From contig NZ_UUIS01000043.1 of NCBI RefSeq assembly GCF_900589395.1, positions 1 to 64,000 on the forward strand: 64,000 bases of DNA, read 5' to 3'. The number at the start of each line of letters is the position of its first letter. Within the stretch, counting starts at the first letter, position 1. Below, one piece after another: positions 55,877-64,000 of this stretch. Source of the stretch: Pseudomonas viridiflava. GTDB taxonomy: Bacteria > Pseudomonadota > Gammaproteobacteria > Pseudomonadales > Pseudomonadaceae. The notes under the pieces were generated by a model that did not search any database, was not told where the DNA came from, and saw nothing but the letters and a program-made list of their open reading frames with translations. Both the position numbers and the translations under genes were made by a program.

Positions 55877-55888
55877 GTTAGCGCTAAC
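55877..55888. promoter_or_regulatory. LacI-family operator between the regulator and the TonB receptor
   Basis: GTTAGCGCTAAC is a perfect 12-bp palindrome with the central CG pair usual for LacI-family sites (compare GntR-type TGTTA-x-CG-x-TAACA). It lies 90 bp from the LacI start and 117 bp from the TonB receptor start. The surrounding 217 bp are A+T-rich and presumably hold both promoters. Confidence 0.72.
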
Positions 55889-56004
55889 GTCCTGGTTTGT
55901 CTGCTACTCGCTCGTGCGAATGCCTAAGCCCCGTTTAGCCACATAAAAACCGTCAATACGTGGGGTATTGACGACATTCGCTACTTTTTCAGGCAGGCAC
56001 ACAG

Positions 56005-58275
56005 ATGCGCACGACACTGGGCAGCGGCACTGGACACACACCTCTGGCAACCGCCATCGAACAGGCCAACAAGGCGCGGGCAGGTCGTTGCGCCTGGCTG
56101 CTGATGGGCCTGGCAAGCTGGCCGCTGATGCCGGGGGCCGCATTCGCCGACACAGCGCGCAGCGCCTCCGAAGCACCGGTGCTCAATGCCGTGACGGTGA
56201 CGGCCACGCGCCGCGAAGAATCGCTGCAAAAGGTGCCGGTGGCGGTCTCGGTGGTCGAGGGCGAACAGCTGGAGCGCGACAACCGCAACGGCGTGGCCAG
56301 CCTGGTTCAGCAAGTGCCGAGCCTGAACTTTCGTACCGGTGCGTCGAACAAGGACACCTCGTTGTTCGTTCGCGGCGTCGGCACCATTTCCACTTCGCCG
56401 GGCGTCGAACCGACCGTGGCCACGGTCATCGATGGCGTGGTGCTCGGCCGGCCGGGGCAGGCGACCCTCGACCTGCTGGACCTTGAGCGCATTGAAGTGC
56501 TGCGCGGCCCGCAAGGCACGCTGTTCGGCAAGAACGCCTCGGCCGGCGTGCTCAATGTGGTGACCAAGGCTCCGACCGAAGCGACCCATGGCTACATCGA
56601 CCAGTCCTGGTACAGCGGCCATGAAAGCCGCACGCGCTTCGGCCTCGGCGGCAGCCTGATCCCCGATACGCTCAAGGGCTCGATCACCACCCTGTTCGGC
56701 AGCTACGACGGCAACGTCGACAACCAGGCCAATGGTCACCAGGTCAACGGCTATAACCGCAAGGGCGTGCGCGGCAAACTGCAATTCACCCCCAGCGACG
56801 AGGTGACCTTCACCCTGGCCGCCGACTACATGCAAAGCCATGACGACGCGCCCAATGGCGTGGTCAGCCAGGCACTGACGCCGGCGTTCGCCAATGCCCT
56901 GGCCCCGGTGCGTGCCGGCAGCGACAACCGCGACGTGGTCAGCGATTACCGCAGCCATGTCGAGGACGTGAATAAAGGATTGTCCGGGCAACTGGACTGG
57001 CAACTGGGCGACCACACCCTGACGTCGATCACCGCCTGGCGCGGCTGGGACAACACCCAGTACCAGGACGGCGACCGCCTCGCTGCCATTACCACGGCGT
57101 TTCCCGGCACCGAAGACAAGGGCCAGCTGGACTACAACCAGTACTCCCAGGAGCTGCGCCTGGCCTCGCCCAAGGGCGGCTTTGTCGAGTACGTCGGCGG
57201 GCTGTTCTACATGCGCGGCAAGAGCGATGAAACCTACCAGCGCACCCTGATCACCCCGATCGCCCGTGAGCAGGGCGTGGCCGACTACAGCACCACCAGC
57301 GAGAACTATGCGGTGTTCGGCGAGAGCACCTTCAACCTGACCCCGGACCTGCGCGCCATCGCCGGGCTGCGCTGGAGCCACGATGACCTGGAGTATGACC
57401 ATCGCCGCGTCTCGACCTCGGCCACCACGGTCAGCGGTATCCAGCCGGCCACCCGCAGCGCAGGATCGGTCGACGAAGACGGCAAGTCCGGGCGCCTGGG
57501 GCTGCAATATGACCTGAGCGATACCGTGACCAGCTACGTTACTTATTCGCGCGGCTACAAGGGGCCGGCCTATAACGTGTTCTTCAACATGCAGCCACGC
57601 GACACCGAGGCCCTGAAGCCGGAAACCTCCAACACCTGGGAAGTGGGGATCAAGGCCAGCGCCTGGAACAACCGCCTGAGCACCAACCTGGCGGTGTTCC
57701 ACAGCGAGTACGACAACTACCAGGCCAACTTCTTCGACAGTGTCGCCGGCCAGGTGGTGACGCGCCTGATCAACGCCGGCAGCGTGAAGACCCAGGGCGT
57801 CGAACTCGACTACGCCTTGCAGGTGACTTCGCAGTTCAAGGTCTCCGGCGCGCTGGCCTACACCCAGGCGCGCATCGACAGCTTCGTCTGCCCGGCCGGG
57901 GCGGCGGCTTCATGCAATGTCGATGGCAAGACCCTGCCGTACAGCCCGGACTGGAAAAGCTATGTGCGTGCCGACTACAGCATCCCGCTGGACAACGGCC
58001 TGGATATCGAACTGAGCAGCGATTACAGCTGGCAGAGCGAGGTGCAGTACGACATCAGTCAGAACCCCGACACCCGGCAGGGCGCCTACGGTATCTGGAA
58101 CGCCAGCGTGGCCCTGGCTGACTACGACGCCGGCTGGCGCGTGGCCTTGCTGGGCAAGAACCTGGCCAACACGTCCTACTCGCCGATGCTCGCCACCGGT
58201 GGCAACTACATCTACCGCGCCGTGCCGCGTGACGACGAGCGCTATTTCGGCGTGCAACTGCGCAAGGACTTCTGA
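56005..58275 (+). CDS. TonB-dependent outer-membrane receptor
   Basis: 756 residues with a long signal peptide (about 1-48, ending AFA) and a TonB-box-like start of the mature protein (LNAVTVTATRREESLQKVPV). The plug domain (about 60-165) has QQVPSLNFRTGASNKD and LDLERIEVLRGPQGTLFGKN. The beta-barrel follows and ends in GVQLRKDF with the terminal Phe. Members of this group import siderophores, vitamin B12 or small carbon/sulfur compounds. Its neighbours (flavin monooxygenase 2 bp downstream, SsuA-like protein) suggest an organosulfur or related substrate rather than iron. Confidence 0.87.
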   Translation: MRTTLGSGTGHTPLATAIEQANKARAGRCAWLLMGLASWPLMPGAAFADTARSASEAPVLNAVTVTATRREESLQKVPVAVSVVEGEQLERDNRNGVASLVQQVPSLNFRTGASNKDTSLFVRGVGTISTSPGVEPTVATVIDGVVLGRPGQATLDLLDLERIEVLRGPQGTLFGKNASAGVLNVVTKAPTEATHGYIDQSWYSGHESRTRFGLGGSLIPDTLKGSITTLFGSYDGNVDNQANGHQVNGYNRKGVRGKLQFTPSDEVTFTLAADYMQSHDDAPNGVVSQALTPAFANALAPVRAGSDNRDVVSDYRSHVEDVNKGLSGQLDWQLGDHTLTSITAWRGWDNTQYQDGDRLAAITTAFPGTEDKGQLDYNQYSQELRLASPKGGFVEYVGGLFYMRGKSDETYQRTLITPIAREQGVADYSTTSENYAVFGESTFNLTPDLRAIAGLRWSHDDLEYDHRRVSTSATTVSGIQPATRSAGSVDEDGKSGRLGLQYDLSDTVTSYVTYSRGYKGPAYNVFFNMQPRDTEALKPETSNTWEVGIKASAWNNRLSTNLAVFHSEYDNYQANFFDSVAGQVVTRLINAGSVKTQGVELDYALQVTSQFKVSGALAYTQARIDSFVCPAGAAASCNVDGKTLPYSPDWKSYVRADYSIPLDNGLDIELSSDYSWQSEVQYDISQNPDTRQGAYGIWNASVALADYDAGWRVALLGKNLANTSYSPMLATGGNYIYRAVPRDDERYFGVQLRKDF

Positions 58276-58277
58276 CC

Positions 58278-59606
58278 ATGAATACGCCGGCACGACAGAT
58301 GAAACTGGGCGCCTTTCTCATGGCCACCGGGCACCACGTGGCGGCCTGGCGGCACCCGGACGTCCCGGCCGACGCCGGGCTCGACTTCAAGCACTACCGG
58401 CATCTGGCCGAGGTCGCGCAAGCGGCATGCTTCGATGCGTTGTTCGTGGCCGACAGCGTGGCAGCGGCAACCGGCGAGGTGGCCAGCCGGATGGCGCGCT
58501 CCGATCACTTCGAGCCCCTGACCCTGCTTTCGGCCCTGAGCGCGGTCACCGGGCACATCGGCCTGATCGCCACGGCGACCACCACCTACAACGAGCCGTA
58601 TCACGTGGCGCGCAAGTTTGCCTCGCTCGATCACCTGTCGGGCGGGCGTGCAGGCTGGAACCTGGTGACCTCCGACGCCGCCGCCGAGGCGCAGAATTTC
58701 GGCCTGGACGAGCACGTCGGGCATGCCGAGCGCTACCGCCGGGCGCAGGAGTTTCACCAAGTGGTGACCGGCCTGTGGAACAGTTGGGCCGATGACGCCT
58801 TTACCCGTGACAAGGCCAGCGGTCAGTACTACGACCCGGCCAAGGTGCAGGTGCTGGACCATCATGGCGAGTTCTTCCAGGTCAGGGGGCCGCTCAATGT
58901 GGCGCGCTCGCCCCAGGGCCAGCCGGTGGTGGTGCAGGCCGGCTCGTCCGAGGTCGGCCGCGACCTGGCGGCGCGTACCGCCGAAGTGGTGTTTACCGCC
59001 CAGACATCGTTAACCTGCGCCCAGGCATTCTATGCCGACCTCAAGGGCCGGCTGGCCGCGTATGGCCGTAGCCCCGAATCGCTGAAGATCATGCCCGGCG
59101 TGCTGGTCGTGGTGGCTGAAACCGAGGCGCAGGCCCAGGCCACCTTCGAGTCGTTCCAGAACCTGGTGGAACCTGAAGTCGGGGTGGCGTTGCTGGGGCG
59201 GATGCTGGGCAATTTCGACCTGTCCGGCTACCCGCTGGACGGCCCGCTGCCCGAGCTGCCACTGACCGACAGCGGCCAGCGCAGCCGGCAGCAATTGCTC
59301 ACCGGGCTGGCTCAACGCGAGGGGTTGAACCTGGCGCAACTGGGCCGCCGGATTGCCGGTGGGCGCGGGCACTACAGCCTGATCGGCACGCCTGCTCAAG
59401 TCGCCGACCAGATGCAGTTGTGGTTCGAAAACGGCGCGGCCGATGGCTTCAACGTGCTGGTGCCGCACCTGCCCGGTGGGCTGGAAGACGTGGCGCGCCT
59501 GCTGGTGCCTGAACTGCAACGGCGCGGTCTGTTTCGCACTGAATACGAAGGCACGACGCTGCGCGAAAATCTCGGGCTGCAGCGGCCCGCCAACTCGTTT
59601 GAATGA
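58278..59606 (+). CDS. Flavin-dependent monooxygenase, NtaA/SnaA/SoxA (DszA) family
   Basis: 442 residues of the luciferase-like (LLM) group that uses reduced FMN from a separate reductase. Starts MKLGAFLMATGHHVAAWRHP; then DALFVADS, TLLSALSAVTGHIGLIATAT followed by TTYNEPYHVARKFASLDHLS and GGRAGWNLVTS, all family signatures. C-terminal ALLGRML and YSLIGTPAQVADQMQLWFE are also typical. Relatives oxidise nitrilotriacetate, dibenzothiophene sulfone or other xenobiotics. The ATG follows the TonB receptor stop by 2 bp, so the two are co-expressed. No flavin reductase is nearby. Confidence 0.88.
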   Translation: MNTPARQMKLGAFLMATGHHVAAWRHPDVPADAGLDFKHYRHLAEVAQAACFDALFVADSVAAATGEVASRMARSDHFEPLTLLSALSAVTGHIGLIATATTTYNEPYHVARKFASLDHLSGGRAGWNLVTSDAAAEAQNFGLDEHVGHAERYRRAQEFHQVVTGLWNSWADDAFTRDKASGQYYDPAKVQVLDHHGEFFQVRGPLNVARSPQGQPVVVQAGSSEVGRDLAARTAEVVFTAQTSLTCAQAFYADLKGRLAAYGRSPESLKIMPGVLVVVAETEAQAQATFESFQNLVEPEVGVALLGRMLGNFDLSGYPLDGPLPELPLTDSGQRSRQQLLTGLAQREGLNLAQLGRRIAGGRGHYSLIGTPAQVADQMQLWFENGAADGFNVLVPHLPGGLEDVARLLVPELQRRGLFRTEYEGTTLRENLGLQRPANSFE

Positions 59607-59650
59607 TTGGCCCACCCATTTTCCACGCTGTCGCAGCGCCCCTGAATGGC

Positions 59651-59677
59651 TTGTGGGAGGCGGCTTGCCGGCGACGG
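59651..59677. repeat. REP sequence in the monooxygenase-binding-protein gap
   Basis: TTGTGGGAGGCGGCTTGCCG followed by GCGACGG is the forward REP pattern seen elsewhere in the window. It lies in the 97-bp gap and shows the transcription unit has been visited by repeats. Confidence 0.6.
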
Positions 59678-59703
59678 CGTACTGACAGGCAAAGGATGAC
59701 TTC

Positions 59704-60651
59704 ATGAAACCACTCGCTTTTATCGCCGCCGCCCTGGCTGTCTTCAGCCTGGTGGCTAACGCTGCGGCGGCCGACCCCGACCCCGACACGCTGCGCATCG
59801 GCTATCAGAAGGGCTCGATTCCTCTGGTGCTGGCCAAGGAACACGGCCTGCTGGAAAAACGCTTTGCCGGCACCGCGATCAAGTGGATCGAATTTCCCGC
59901 CGGTCCGCAGATGCTGGAGGCGCTGAACATCGGCAGCCTGGACATCGCGTCCACCGGTGACATCCCGCCGATCTTCGCCCAGGTGGCCGGTGCCGATCTG
60001 GTGTACGTGGGCGCAGAACCGGCCAAGCCGGAGGCTGAAGTGATTCTGGTGCGCAAGGACAGCCCGCTGCGCAGTGTGGCCGAACTCAAGGGCCGCAAGG
60101 TGGCGCTGCAAAAAGGCTCCAGCGCACACAACCTGGTGCTGCGTGCGCTGCTCAAGGCCGGGCTGGGTTTCAAGGACATCCAGCCCGTCTACCTGAGCCC
60201 GGCCGATGCCCGCGCTGCGTTTGAAAACGGTAGCGTCGATGCCTGGGCCACCTGGGACCCGTACTATTCCATTGCGCTGGTCGAAGGCCAGAGTCGGTTG
60301 CTGGCCGATGGCACCGGGCTTGGCCTGTCGGGGCCGGTGTACACCGCCCGCCGAAGTTTTGCCGGGCAGCACCCGGCGTTCGTCCAGCAGGTGCTCGATG
60401 AGCTGACAGCCGCTGATGAGCTGACCCGCCGCCAGCGCGAACAGAGCGTGCAGATCCTGAGTCGCAGCATGGGCCTGCCCGGCGAGGTGATCGGCCTGTA
60501 CATCGACCATCGGCCGGTGTCACCGGTGCTGCCGATCACGCCTGCGATCATCCAGGCGCAGCAGGCGACCGCTGATCTGTTCTTCGATAACCGTTTGCTG
60601 CCCAAGCGTGTCGATATCCAGGGCGCGGTCTGGCCGGTGCAACCGCGCTGA
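59704..60651 (+). CDS. SsuA-like periplasmic sulfonate-binding protein (orphan)
   Basis: 315 residues with a signal peptide (about 1-22, ending AAA). The same family as ssuA at 295: LRIGYQKGSIPLVLAKEHGL, EFPAGPQMLEALNIGSLDIA, SPADARAAFENG and SVDAWATWDPY are parallel. It belongs to the NMT1/SsuA superfamily. There is no permease or ATPase gene next to it, so either it uses SsuBC (2098-2913 and 1304-2101) or other parts are elsewhere. It follows the TonB receptor and monooxygenase in one direction, supporting uptake of the monooxygenase substrate. Confidence 0.87.
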   Translation: MKPLAFIAAALAVFSLVANAAAADPDPDTLRIGYQKGSIPLVLAKEHGLLEKRFAGTAIKWIEFPAGPQMLEALNIGSLDIASTGDIPPIFAQVAGADLVYVGAEPAKPEAEVILVRKDSPLRSVAELKGRKVALQKGSSAHNLVLRALLKAGLGFKDIQPVYLSPADARAAFENGSVDAWATWDPYYSIALVEGQSRLLADGTGLGLSGPVYTARRSFAGQHPAFVQQVLDELTAADELTRRQREQSVQILSRSMGLPGEVIGLYIDHRPVSPVLPITPAIIQAQQATADLFFDNRLLPKRVDIQGAVWPVQPR

Positions 60652-60652
60652 T

Positions 60653-60792
60653 GCCATCGCGGGCAAGCCCCCTCCCACAGGAGCGCGTGGTGCATCTGTT
60701 TTATGTGTGGCCTGCCTGCTTCTGCACAGGGCGCGTCGGGCATCTGTTTGTGTAGGGCGCGGTCTTGTGGGAGGCGGCTTGCCGGCGATGGG
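60653..60792. repeat. BIME-like pair of inverted REP sequences
   Basis: GCCATCGCGGGCAAGCCCCC then TCCCACAG at the left and CTTGTGGGAGGCGGCTTGCC then GGCGATGG at the right are two REPs in opposite orientation, flanking about 80 bp. Such pairs can form a large hairpin between the binding protein and the aldo-keto reductase gene. Confidence 0.7.
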
Positions 60793-60818
60793 GCCATTAC
60801 TTTTTTCAGGGATTTTTC

Positions 60819-61856
60819 ATGACTTACATTGCAGCCGATAATCGCTACACCGACATGCTCTACCGCCGCACCGGGCGCAGTGGCTTGCTGCTGCCGGCCT
60901 TGTCGCTGGGCCTGTGGCACAACTTTGGCGACAGCACGCCGATCGACACCCAGCGCACCATGCTGCGCACCGCGTTTGACCTGGGCATTACCCATTTCGA
61001 CCTGGCCAACAACTACGGCCCGCCCTACGGCAGCGCCGAGATGAACTTCGGCCGCCTGCTACGCGAAGACTTCACGGCCTACCGCGATGAGTTGATCATC
61101 TCCACCAAGGCCGGCTGGGACATGTGGCCCGGTCCTTATGGCCAGGGCGGTGGCTCGCGCAAGTACGTGCTGGCCAGCCTCGATCAGAGCCTGCAACGCC
61201 TGGGGCTCGACTATGTGGATATCTTCTACTCACACCGCTTCGACCCCGACACGCCGCTGGAAGAAACGGCCGGTGCCCTGGCCACCGCCGTGCAACAGGG
61301 CAAGGCGCTGTACATCGGCATCTCGTCGTACTCGGGCAGCAAGACCCGGGAAATGGCCGCCTTGCTCAAACAGTGGAACGTCCCGTTGCTGATCCACCAG
61401 CCGGCCTACAACCTGCTCAATCGCTGGGTGGAAAAGGACCTGCTCGACACCACCGATGAGCTGGGTGCCGGCGTCATTGCCTTTACCGCCCTGGCCCAGG
61501 GCCTGTTGTCCGATAAATACCTCAGTGGCGTGCCGCAAGACGCCCGGGTCAATCGTCCGGGCGGCGACTCGCTCAAGGCCGAGCATTTGTCGGAGCAGAA
61601 CCTGGCCCATGTGCGGGCGCTCAACGAGATCGCCCGCAGCCGTGGCCAGAGCCTGGCGCAAATGGCCCTGGCCTGGACCCTGCGTGATCCGCGGGTGACG
61701 TCGGCGCTGATCGGGGCCAGCCGTCCTGAGCAGATCATCGAGAACGTCGCGGCCCTGAGCAACCTGGCGTTCAGCGCCGAAGAGCTGGCCGCAATCGATC
61801 GCTTTGCGGTGGAAGGCGGCGTCAACCTCTGGGCCCGGCCTTCATTGGCTGAATAA
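60819..61856 (+). CDS. Aldo/keto reductase, YghZ/MgrA-like
   Basis: 345 residues from the ATG at 60819 (AGGG about 8 nt upstream). TIM-barrel NADPH reductase. The catalytic tetrad is visible as Asp and Tyr in THFDLANNYGPPYG, Lys in IISTKAGWDMWPGP and His in VDIFYSHRFD. C-terminal SALIGASRPEQIIENVAAL binds NADPH. Closest by eye to YghZ (L-glyceraldehyde-3-phosphate reductase), which reduces aldehydes and methylglyoxal. In this block it may reduce the aldehyde released by the monooxygenase. Confidence 0.88.
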   Translation: MTYIAADNRYTDMLYRRTGRSGLLLPALSLGLWHNFGDSTPIDTQRTMLRTAFDLGITHFDLANNYGPPYGSAEMNFGRLLREDFTAYRDELIISTKAGWDMWPGPYGQGGGSRKYVLASLDQSLQRLGLDYVDIFYSHRFDPDTPLEETAGALATAVQQGKALYIGISSYSGSKTREMAALLKQWNVPLLIHQPAYNLLNRWVEKDLLDTTDELGAGVIAFTALAQGLLSDKYLSGVPQDARVNRPGGDSLKAEHLSEQNLAHVRALNEIARSRGQSLAQMALAWTLRDPRVTSALIGASRPEQIIENVAALSNLAFSAEELAAIDRFAVEGGVNLWARPSLAE

Positions 61857-62016
61857 GGTGCAGGTGCGCGGCGTCGGCCGGGTAGTACAACGGCCGCAGC
61901 GGCGCTTGCCAGGCAATGCTGAAAAACACCGGGGGCACCTTGGCCGGATCGGCCGGCAGTAAAGCCGGCTCGTGCATCGGTTTCCAGGCAATGCTGTAGA
62001 ACGTGCTCATGTCCAT
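61822..62016 (-). CDS. Small protein with an internal duplication, coupled to the amidase
   Basis: 64 residues; the ATG at 62016 lies inside the last codons of the amidase gene (10-bp overlap), suggesting translational coupling. Its sequence is two copies of a 25-residue unit: FYSIAWKPMHEPALLPADPA (6-25) and FFSIAWQAPLRPLYYPADAA (31-50), i.e. F-x-SIAW-(x5)-P-(x3)-PAD-x-A. The duplicated unit (also visible at DNA level) suggests it is real. No family recognised. It overlaps the end of the converging aldo-keto reductase by 35 bp. Confidence 0.45.
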   Translation of the reverse strand: MDMSTFYSIAWKPMHEPALLPADPAKVPPVFFSIAWQAPLRPLYYPADAAHLHLIQPMKAGPRG

Positions 62017-63779
62017 GAGTGCCCCCGCTCAATGACCAGAGGATCAGTGGAATCTTGCGGTGCAAGTTCACGGACCTTCGGGAAATGCTCCGGCCTGCGC
62101 GTCTCTGGGCCGAACTGTGGCGATGGCGGGGCGGCGTCGTGGTAGGCCGGATAATGCGCCTGAAAATCCAGCGCGGCCTGGATGATCTGTACCTCGCTGA
62201 ATCGCGTGCCCCAGAAAGCGGCGTTGATCGGCAAGGGGGTCGGTACGCCGGTATTGCCATGGCCAATCGGGAAGGTCACCACCGGCCAGCCCAGCGCGTT
62301 GGGTAATTCATGGTAGTTGCGTCGTACCTGCAAACCGTTTTCAGCCTGCTCCAGGCCGAAGCGCAGCCCGATGTGCGAGCCCAGCGGCATCACCAGCATG
62401 AAGTCCACCTGATATTCGTACAGGGCCTGGTGCCACAGCTGCTGCTGCCGTCGTCGACGCTGATCGGCCTCGACCATGAACGGGTAAGGCACCTGCTCGA
62501 TGACCGCATGGTAAAACGCCGGGTTGAACCGACGCAGTAATTCTTCACGGTGGGATGAAGGACGACGTACGGCAAAGTCGCCCACCGCTTTCCAGTAACG
62601 CGCCTCGTACTGTGCAGGAAAGCTGGTCAGCATCGCCGGCGTCAGGTACATCAACGGGTCCTGGGTGTCGAACAGCGGCGCGGCGCGGTAGTACGGGCAG
62701 TTTTGCGGCTCGGTCATGTCCAGGCCGGGAAAGTCCAGCAACCGTGCGCCCAGCCCGGTCAACTGGGTCTTGAAGCGCTCGAAGGCCTGATAGTAGTCGG
62801 TGTCATAGGCGCTGGCCGGTGGCTGGCCCGGCTCGGTCGGGTACATCCAGTCGGTCTGCGGGATGCCGATGGTGAGGCCGGTCAGCGGCGTGGGGCCGGG
62901 ACGTGGGGCGCATGGCAGTTGCAGGGCCGGAATGGGTTGCGACAGGGTCAGCGGGTCATTGAGCGGGTCCAGGCCACTGATGGCTGACAGGATCAGCGAA
63001 GCATCGCGTATCGAACGGGCGATGGTGCCCGGTACGTCCCAGCCCATGGTCAGCGGCATCAGGCCCGCAGTCGACGCCAGCCCCAGGGAGGGCTTGATGC
63101 CGCTGGCGCCGTTGGCTGCCGCCGGGATGATTAGCGAACCGCCGGTTTCTGAGGCCAGCGCGCCGGCACACAGGCGTGCGACCGGGGCAATGCCGGAGCC
63201 GGAACTGGAGCCGCCGGGCACCCGGGTCGGGTCCCAGGCATTGGCACCGAAATCGCCATGCACACTGGCCGAGTATTCCGAGCAGATGGTGTGACCCAGC
63301 AACACCGCCCCCTGCTCGCGCAGGCGGGCCACGATCGTGGCGTCGTGGTGGGCGACATTGGTGTCGAAGGCGTGGGTGCCGTTCTTGCTTTCACGCCCGC
63401 AGATCGCAATGACGTCCTTGCATCCCAGTGCGATCCCGCACAGTACCGGGGCCGGGCCGCGTGGATCATCGGGGTTGTTCAGCCATTGGTCAGCCCAGCG
63501 AGCCTGGCTCAGCGCCTCTTGGGCATCAATGCGCACAAAGGCATTGAAGCCGCCATTGTCGTCGTATACCTCGAACGGCCCGTTGAGTTCGTAGATCCGT
63601 GCCAGGTAGGCAATGGTCACTTGCTCGGCACTCAGTTCGCCGGTGCGAAACAGCACCGCCATCTCGGCGATTTCATAGTCGACGATGCGGTTGCGCAATC
63701 GAAAGGACGTACGCGGCGGCAGGCAGGCCAGCAACCGCGCATTGATTTCCCGCAGCTCGGGGAAGGGCGTGTACTCCAT
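62007..63779 (-). CDS. Amidase signature family enzyme
   Basis: 590 residues from the ATG at 63779, with AAGGAG 9 nt upstream; a TTG at 63788 is an alternative. The Ser-cisSer-Lys triad of the amidase signature is visible: Lys121 (LGCKDVIAICGRESK), cis-Ser near 191-192 (PGGSSSGSG) and the nucleophile Ser215 (ETGGSLIIPA). Cleaves an amide; substrate not predictable. It converges on the aldo-keto reductase, so it may use the same catabolic block. Longer than typical 450-500-residue members because of an extended C-terminal half. Confidence 0.87.
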   Translation of the reverse strand: MEYTPFPELREINARLLACLPPRTSFRLRNRIVDYEIAEMAVLFRTGELSAEQVTIAYLARIYELNGPFEVYDDNGGFNAFVRIDAQEALSQARWADQWLNNPDDPRGPAPVLCGIALGCKDVIAICGRESKNGTHAFDTNVAHHDATIVARLREQGAVLLGHTICSEYSASVHGDFGANAWDPTRVPGGSSSGSGIAPVARLCAGALASETGGSLIIPAAANGASGIKPSLGLASTAGLMPLTMGWDVPGTIARSIRDASLILSAISGLDPLNDPLTLSQPIPALQLPCAPRPGPTPLTGLTIGIPQTDWMYPTEPGQPPASAYDTDYYQAFERFKTQLTGLGARLLDFPGLDMTEPQNCPYYRAAPLFDTQDPLMYLTPAMLTSFPAQYEARYWKAVGDFAVRRPSSHREELLRRFNPAFYHAVIEQVPYPFMVEADQRRRRQQQLWHQALYEYQVDFMLVMPLGSHIGLRFGLEQAENGLQVRRNYHELPNALGWPVVTFPIGHGNTGVPTPLPINAAFWGTRFSEVQIIQAALDFQAHYPAYHDAAPPSPQFGPETRRPEHFPKVRELAPQDSTDPLVIERGHSWT

Positions 63780-63899
63780 CACGATCAACTCCTTGAAGCC
63801 TTGGAAGGCAAGGCTGTTTCAAGGAGCTAATCAGCGAATGTGGCGGGCGTAAACTGGCAAAAATACCAGTCAGGCCTCGAAGGTCGAGACGCGCCTTCG

Positions 63900-64000
63900 T
63901 CAGGTGTCTTCGCCGTCGTCATCGTCGCTGCCGTCGACCTTCATGCCCAGCTCCTTGATCTTGCGGGTCAAGGTGTTGCGGCCCCAGCCCAGCAGCACGG
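63900..64000 (-). CDS. glnG: Nitrogen regulation response regulator NtrC (GlnG), C-terminal fragment
   Basis: Only the last 33 codons are visible, running off the right edge. The minus-strand frame reads VLLGWGRNTLTRKIKELGMK then VDGSDDDDGEDT and stops at 63900. The GWGRNTLTRK segment is the Fis-type DNA-binding helix at the end of NtrC. This bEBP activates sigma-54 nitrogen genes. The full gene lies to the right of the window. Confidence 0.9.
   Translation of the reverse strand, partial: VLLGWGRNTLTRKIKELGMKVDGSDDDDGEDT

Overview
The window is high-GC gammaproteobacterial chromosome from the genus Pseudomonas, most like the P. putida group. The evidence is gene content and order: a spu polyamine operon, serA beside a D-2-hydroxyglutarate dehydrogenase, rpiA-ilvA, rppH-ptsP-lgt-thyA, dcyD-tcy-epsC, and the 3' end of glnG (ntrC) at the right edge. 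No rRNA, tRNA or CRISPR array was seen.

Layout. 1-122 is the right end of an IS3-family element. 295-3148 is an ssuA-ssuC-ssuB-ssuF sulfonate uptake operon that lacks ssuD between ssuA and ssuC. 3350-3982 is a TetR regulator. 4303-14622 is polyamine metabolism: spuI, divergent from spuB-spuC-spuDEFGH. 14928-16735 is a low-GC two-gene islet that looks like a membrane-acting toxin and its immunity protein. 16751-22536 is sugar-acid catabolism (LysR, GguC/AraD1, an IlvD/Edd dehydratase, an MFS transporter) with two decayed gene remnants. 22889-28210 holds a penicillin-acylase-family enzyme, a lipase-like hydrolase, a DUF2059 protein and a 2OG-Fe(II) oxygenase. 28370-42788 is mostly conserved core genes. 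42785-45794 is a MocR regulator with a divergent GNAT-flavoprotein-AhpD-like operon. 45925-46650 is an unknown two-repeat protein. 46944-51509 is cysteine/cystine metabolism. 51945-53939 is a BCCT transporter with a BetI-type operator. 53958-63779 is an accessory block: SDR, LacI regulator, TonB receptor, flavin monooxygenase, SsuA-like binding protein, aldo-keto reductase, a small repeat ORF and an amidase.

Three things stand out. First, a family of composite inverted-repeat elements of about 110-200 bp, with seven clear copies and one diverged one, sits in the gaps between genes. Their ends are near-perfect inverted arms beginning GTAGGAGCGCGC. Their AT-rich cores occur in both orientations, and at four places the outer GTAG edge supplies the stop codon of the neighbouring reading frame. 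Second, the predicted toxin/immunity pair at 14928-16735 appears recently acquired. Third, the LacI/TonB/monooxygenase/SsuA-like/aldo-keto reductase block carries a perfect LacI-type operator. It is a candidate uptake and desulfonation (or related oxidation) system, with an orphan binding protein that may share the ssuBC transporter.

Sulfur scavenging recurs across the window (ssu, dcyD-tcy, epsC and the second ssuA-like block). Functions were assigned from recognised family features in the translated sequence; no database search was run.
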